Source: Candidatus Bathyarchaeota archaeon
GTDB lineage: Archaea; Thermoproteota; Bathyarchaeia; Bathyarchaeales; Bathycorpusculaceae
DNA: 9,026 nt
Reading direction: 5' to 3'
Assembly: GCA_014859805.1 (NCBI GenBank)
Contig: JACUTN010000035.1
Span: 1 to 9,026, forward strand
Of this stretch, positions 6,927 through 9,026 are shown piece after piece. A program made the position numbers and the translations under genes. Below the pieces are notes generated by a model, which saw nothing but the letters and a program-made list of their open reading frames with translations, was not told the DNA's origin and did not search any database. The number at the start of each line of letters is the position of its first letter. Position 1 is the first letter of the stretch.

Positions 6927-6966
6927 TTTTATTTCTCCCTTTCTAATTAAGTGAAAGGGCGTCTGT

Positions 6967-6996
6967 TTTTAATAAGGATTCTGGAACTGTCTTCTA
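6967..6996 (-). promoter_or_regulatory. Probable promoter with shared upstream dyad, gene at 6926
   Basis: TTTTAATAA (6967-6975), GGATT, CTGGAA (6981-6986), CTGTC, TTCTA (6992-6996). On the minus strand this is TAGAA-N5-TTCCAG, five bases, TTATTAAAA. Transcription would start about 20 bases before the ATG, leaving room for the GGGAG site. Confidence 0.6.
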
Positions 6997-7026
6997 TAGT
7001 TTTTAAAGCGAGTTTAGCAGTTAAAC

Positions 7027-7063
7027 AAAAAATGGGGGAGATGGGGGTTCGTGGAACGAACCC
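7027..7063 (-). terminator. Hairpin plus T-run terminator after the cohesin-like gene
   Basis: Perfect 7-base arms, GGGTTCG (7045-7051) and CGAACCC (7057-7063), flank a 5-base loop. On the minus strand a C-rich stretch and a run of six T (7027-7032) follow. It lies 21 bases after the stop of the gene at 7085 and before the promoter of the next gene, as expected for a terminator. Confidence 0.5.
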
Positions 7064-7084
7064 GCTAAGGACTTTATGCAGCTT

Positions 7085-8947
7085 CTATGCCCATGCAGCT
7101 TTTATGCCGATTGTAGGTGGAGGCGTGTATAGTGGACAGAGTGCGCATCCGCCGCACTGCGGGAAGTCGCTTAGAGCGCCGACGTATATTGTGGCTATGC
7201 CGGCACGGGCGAATTTAGGCACATGTATGCTTAAGCTGACGGTGTCGTTCTTGTATACGCAGTATTGTGCTCCTCCAACTGTTAGCATTACGTAAGTAAA
7301 GCCGAATGGAACGCCTGTTTCATCAACAATGGTCACTGTGAACACAACGTCATAGTATTGCATCGCCCAGCTTCCATATTCTATTGTTACAAGGATGTCT
7401 TCGCAGTGGGCGTAGTTCGGCATGTCTGTTGTAACCTTCCATATGTTTACGAGATAGTCATATTTGAACGTGAGTGTGTCGTTGATTACTTCGCAAGCAA
7501 CGTCGACGGTTGCAAAGACTTTCCATTCTCCTTTGTAGTAGTCAGGGTCGTCGCATGGCCATGGCAGGCGGAAGCTGACTGAGGCTATGCCTACTGCGTC
7601 TGTTCTGTCGTAGAAGATGCCCCAAACAGTTCCATGCGGGTCTTTTACTTCGAAGGCAACGTCTTTCATTTGTTCAGGCCAGTCGTTGTATGTCACCTTG
7701 GCGTAGAGGACTACTTCTTTCTGCGGCCAGAACATGTCGCTTGGCAGGTCTGGTCCTTGTCCGCCGTATGGAGCTGGATACTGTGTGAAGAGGTCAATGA
7801 CGGCTCCCAGCAGCTTAAGCTTCGATTTGTAAAATCCGTGTTCTACAGTATGTGGTACAGGGATGGCGCTTTCTTTGTTGTAATATGGTGGTTCTGATCT
7901 TTCTGGGTGTGGGTATCCTGCAATTATTGTTGGGCTTAACGCTAGGCTGCATGTTTCTGGCGGATGTACTGGTGCCTCGTAGATTTCGTGGAAGGTTACA
8001 GTGAATAGGCGTCCTTCTCCATAGACTTCTGTGTGCTCTCCGCCTTCGCTTGGGATTCCTAAGAACACAACCCATACTGTTCCTGCCGTGTTATCGATTT
8101 CATTTCTAACAATGAGTATGCCGCTTGGCCAGAAGCTTGCAAACCATCCGTCAGGATCAATCGTAACGCTGACTGCTTCTATAAGCATAGGATCAAAGTT
8201 GTATACTATGTCGAAGCCTGCAACATCCCAGTATGGATCTACCCCAGTAAGATAGACGTCAGATTCAAATGTATTGGAGATCCCCATGCCGTCAACTGTT
8301 TCTGGCATCACTTTCAGCAAAGGACCTTCCGGTCGAACCCAAGGCGCAGCAGGTATTATGACTGTTCCATCATATCGCTCATGCTCAATAGCGGTGCCAG
8401 TGGAGTCTGCAAGTGTGCTTGAAGTTATCTTCAATGTGATCACTGCATCTGGCTCACCCAATGCTTCATCAGGCTGTTTTTTCACTACGAATGTCATTTC
8501 AAAGGCGATTCCGCTTCCGTCAAATGGGGCTGCTGGATACATTGATGCATATGCAAGCCAGAACATTGTTTCAGGCTCTGCTCCTGGCATGCTGGCTGTT
8601 TCATCAACATCATTACGAACCCAGAATCCTCCTGGCGGCTCATGCATTATGCCGTCCGGATATGTCTCAACAGGAATCTTTGCAGTATGGCTAACGTATC
8701 CTATCCATTCAGTGTCCCAGCCGAACTGAATATCAACACCATAGAGGTCGAGAACATCATGAATTTCCACTGTAACGGTGAACTCCGTGCCCGTAAGGCC
8801 TGGTTCTCTTGGAAGCTCTATTAATGAAGGCACAACAACAACGTCTGTAGGTGATGCTAGCACTCTTGGTATGCCAACTGCTGAAACGCTTAAGACAAGC
8901 ATTGCAATAAACAGTAGAGACAGTATCTTATCTATTTTCAATTTCAT
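7085..8947 (-). CDS. Secreted protein with two cohesin-like domains
   Basis: The product has 620 residues. A signal peptide (1-32, RVLAS) is followed by a first cohesin-like domain (about 34-198, with FTVTVEIHDVLDLYGVDIQFGWD and closing YDGTVIIP) and a second, more diverged one (about 207-345, with AGFDIVYNFDPMLIEAVSV). The C-terminal half (about 380-610) resembles the Ig-like module of the two dockerin proteins at 4205-6926: VTYNDWP...VAFEVKDP matches VTYNNEL...VGIQVDNP, and GIATIYVGALSDFPQCGG matches the YANVYTDWPKNGG region. A C-x2-C-x2-C cluster lies at 598, 601 and 604. No transmembrane anchor or dockerin is visible, so how it is held on the cell is unknown. AAAGGAG at 8958-8964 precedes the start, spacing 10. 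Parts are noticeably GC-richer than its neighbours. By family it would be the scaffold that binds dockerins (inferred). The cohesin call rests on sequence pattern alone. Confidence 0.82.
   Translation of the reverse strand: MKLKIDKILSLLFIAMLVLSVSAVGIPRVLASPTDVVVVPSLIELPREPGLTGTEFTVTVEIHDVLDLYGVDIQFGWDTEWIGYVSHTAKIPVETYPDGIMHEPPGGFWVRNDVDETASMPGAEPETMFWLAYASMYPAAPFDGSGIAFEMTFVVKKQPDEALGEPDAVITLKITSSTLADSTGTAIEHERYDGTVIIPAAPWVRPEGPLLKVMPETVDGMGISNTFESDVYLTGVDPYWDVAGFDIVYNFDPMLIEAVSVTIDPDGWFASFWPSGILIVRNEIDNTAGTVWVVFLGIPSEGGEHTEVYGEGRLFTVTFHEIYEAPVHPPETCSLALSPTIIAGYPHPERSEPPYYNKESAIPVPHTVEHGFYKSKLKLLGAVIDLFTQYPAPYGGQGPDLPSDMFWPQKEVVLYAKVTYNDWPEQMKDVAFEVKDPHGTVWGIFYDRTDAVGIASVSFRLPWPCDDPDYYKGEWKVFATVDVACEVINDTLTFKYDYLVNIWKVTTDMPNYAHCEDILVTIEYGSWAMQYYDVVFTVTIVDETGVPFGFTYVMLTVGGAQYCVYKNDTVSLSIHVPKFARAGIATIYVGALSDFPQCGGCALCPLYTPPPTIGIKAAWA
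8641..8695 (+). repeat. 55-base exact direct repeat, copy 2
   Basis: Identical to 1-55; it encodes the same peptide in the full-length cohesin-like gene (residues 84-102). Similarity falls off abruptly after 8695. Confidence 0.97.
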
Positions 8948-8996
8948 TTTTTCTTTTCTCCTTTCTCTTTCTGCAAGTAAAACATTGGTGCGACCA

Positions 8997-9026
8997 AATA
9001 ATTAAAGTTTCTGGAAAAATGTTCTA
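8997..9026 (-). promoter_or_regulatory. Probable promoter with shared upstream dyad, gene at 8947
   Basis: An AT-rich block (8997-9005), five bases, CTGGAA (9011-9016), AAATG, TTCTA (9022-9026, the last bases of the window). It lies 64 bases before the start codon. Sequence further upstream is not available. Confidence 0.55.

Noticed and set aside
8031..8729. Long open frames on the plus strand inside the cohesin-like gene
   Set aside because: They are antisense to a gene with clear domains, signal peptide and ribosome site, and encode no recognisable protein; they reflect the GC-richer composition here.

Overview
The window looks archaeal. Every clear gene except one encodes a Sec-type secreted or surface protein built from PKD, CARDB-like, beta-helix (NosD-like), cohesin-like and dockerin domains. 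Shine-Dalgarno sites are GGAG-type, promoters are AT-rich TATA-like, and N-glycosylation sequons are frequent. This style is common in uncultured Bathyarchaeia and relatives, but no marker gene is present, so the lineage is a guess.

Layout, left to right: (1) 1-304, minus strand, the first 101 codons of a cohesin-like secreted protein cut by the left edge. (2) 557-1048, plus strand, a small two-helix membrane protein of unknown family, the only plus-strand gene. (3) 1117-2883, minus, a beta-helix/PKD/two Ig-like domain protein with a C-terminal membrane anchor. (4) 2986-4017, minus, a paralogous beta-helix protein ending in a dockerin instead of an anchor. (5) 4205-5794, minus, an Ig-like module, PKD, CARDB-like domain and dockerin. 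(6) 5931-6926, minus, a shorter paralogue with the same N-terminal module joined directly to a dockerin. (7) 7085-8947, minus, a full-length protein with two cohesin-like domains whose C-terminal half resembles the module in genes 5 and 6. No tRNA, rRNA, CRISPR array, transposase or enzyme domain was seen.

Together this reads as an archaeal cohesin/dockerin surface-protein island without glycoside hydrolases: two cohesin-like proteins, three dockerin proteins and one anchored protein. The minus-strand genes are separated by roughly 100-190 bases and appear to have individual promoters. Upstream of all six is the same element, read on the minus strand as TAGAA-N5-TTCCAG, followed 5 bases later by an AT-rich TATA-like stretch. 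Five copies are clear and one is degenerate. The element is shared by three unrelated protein families, so it is a candidate operator or activator site for a common regulon.

The first 55 bases are an exact copy of 8641-8695 inside the other cohesin gene. Outside this tract the two genes are clearly diverged. The left edge may therefore be an assembly break at a repeat, a recent gene-conversion tract, or both.
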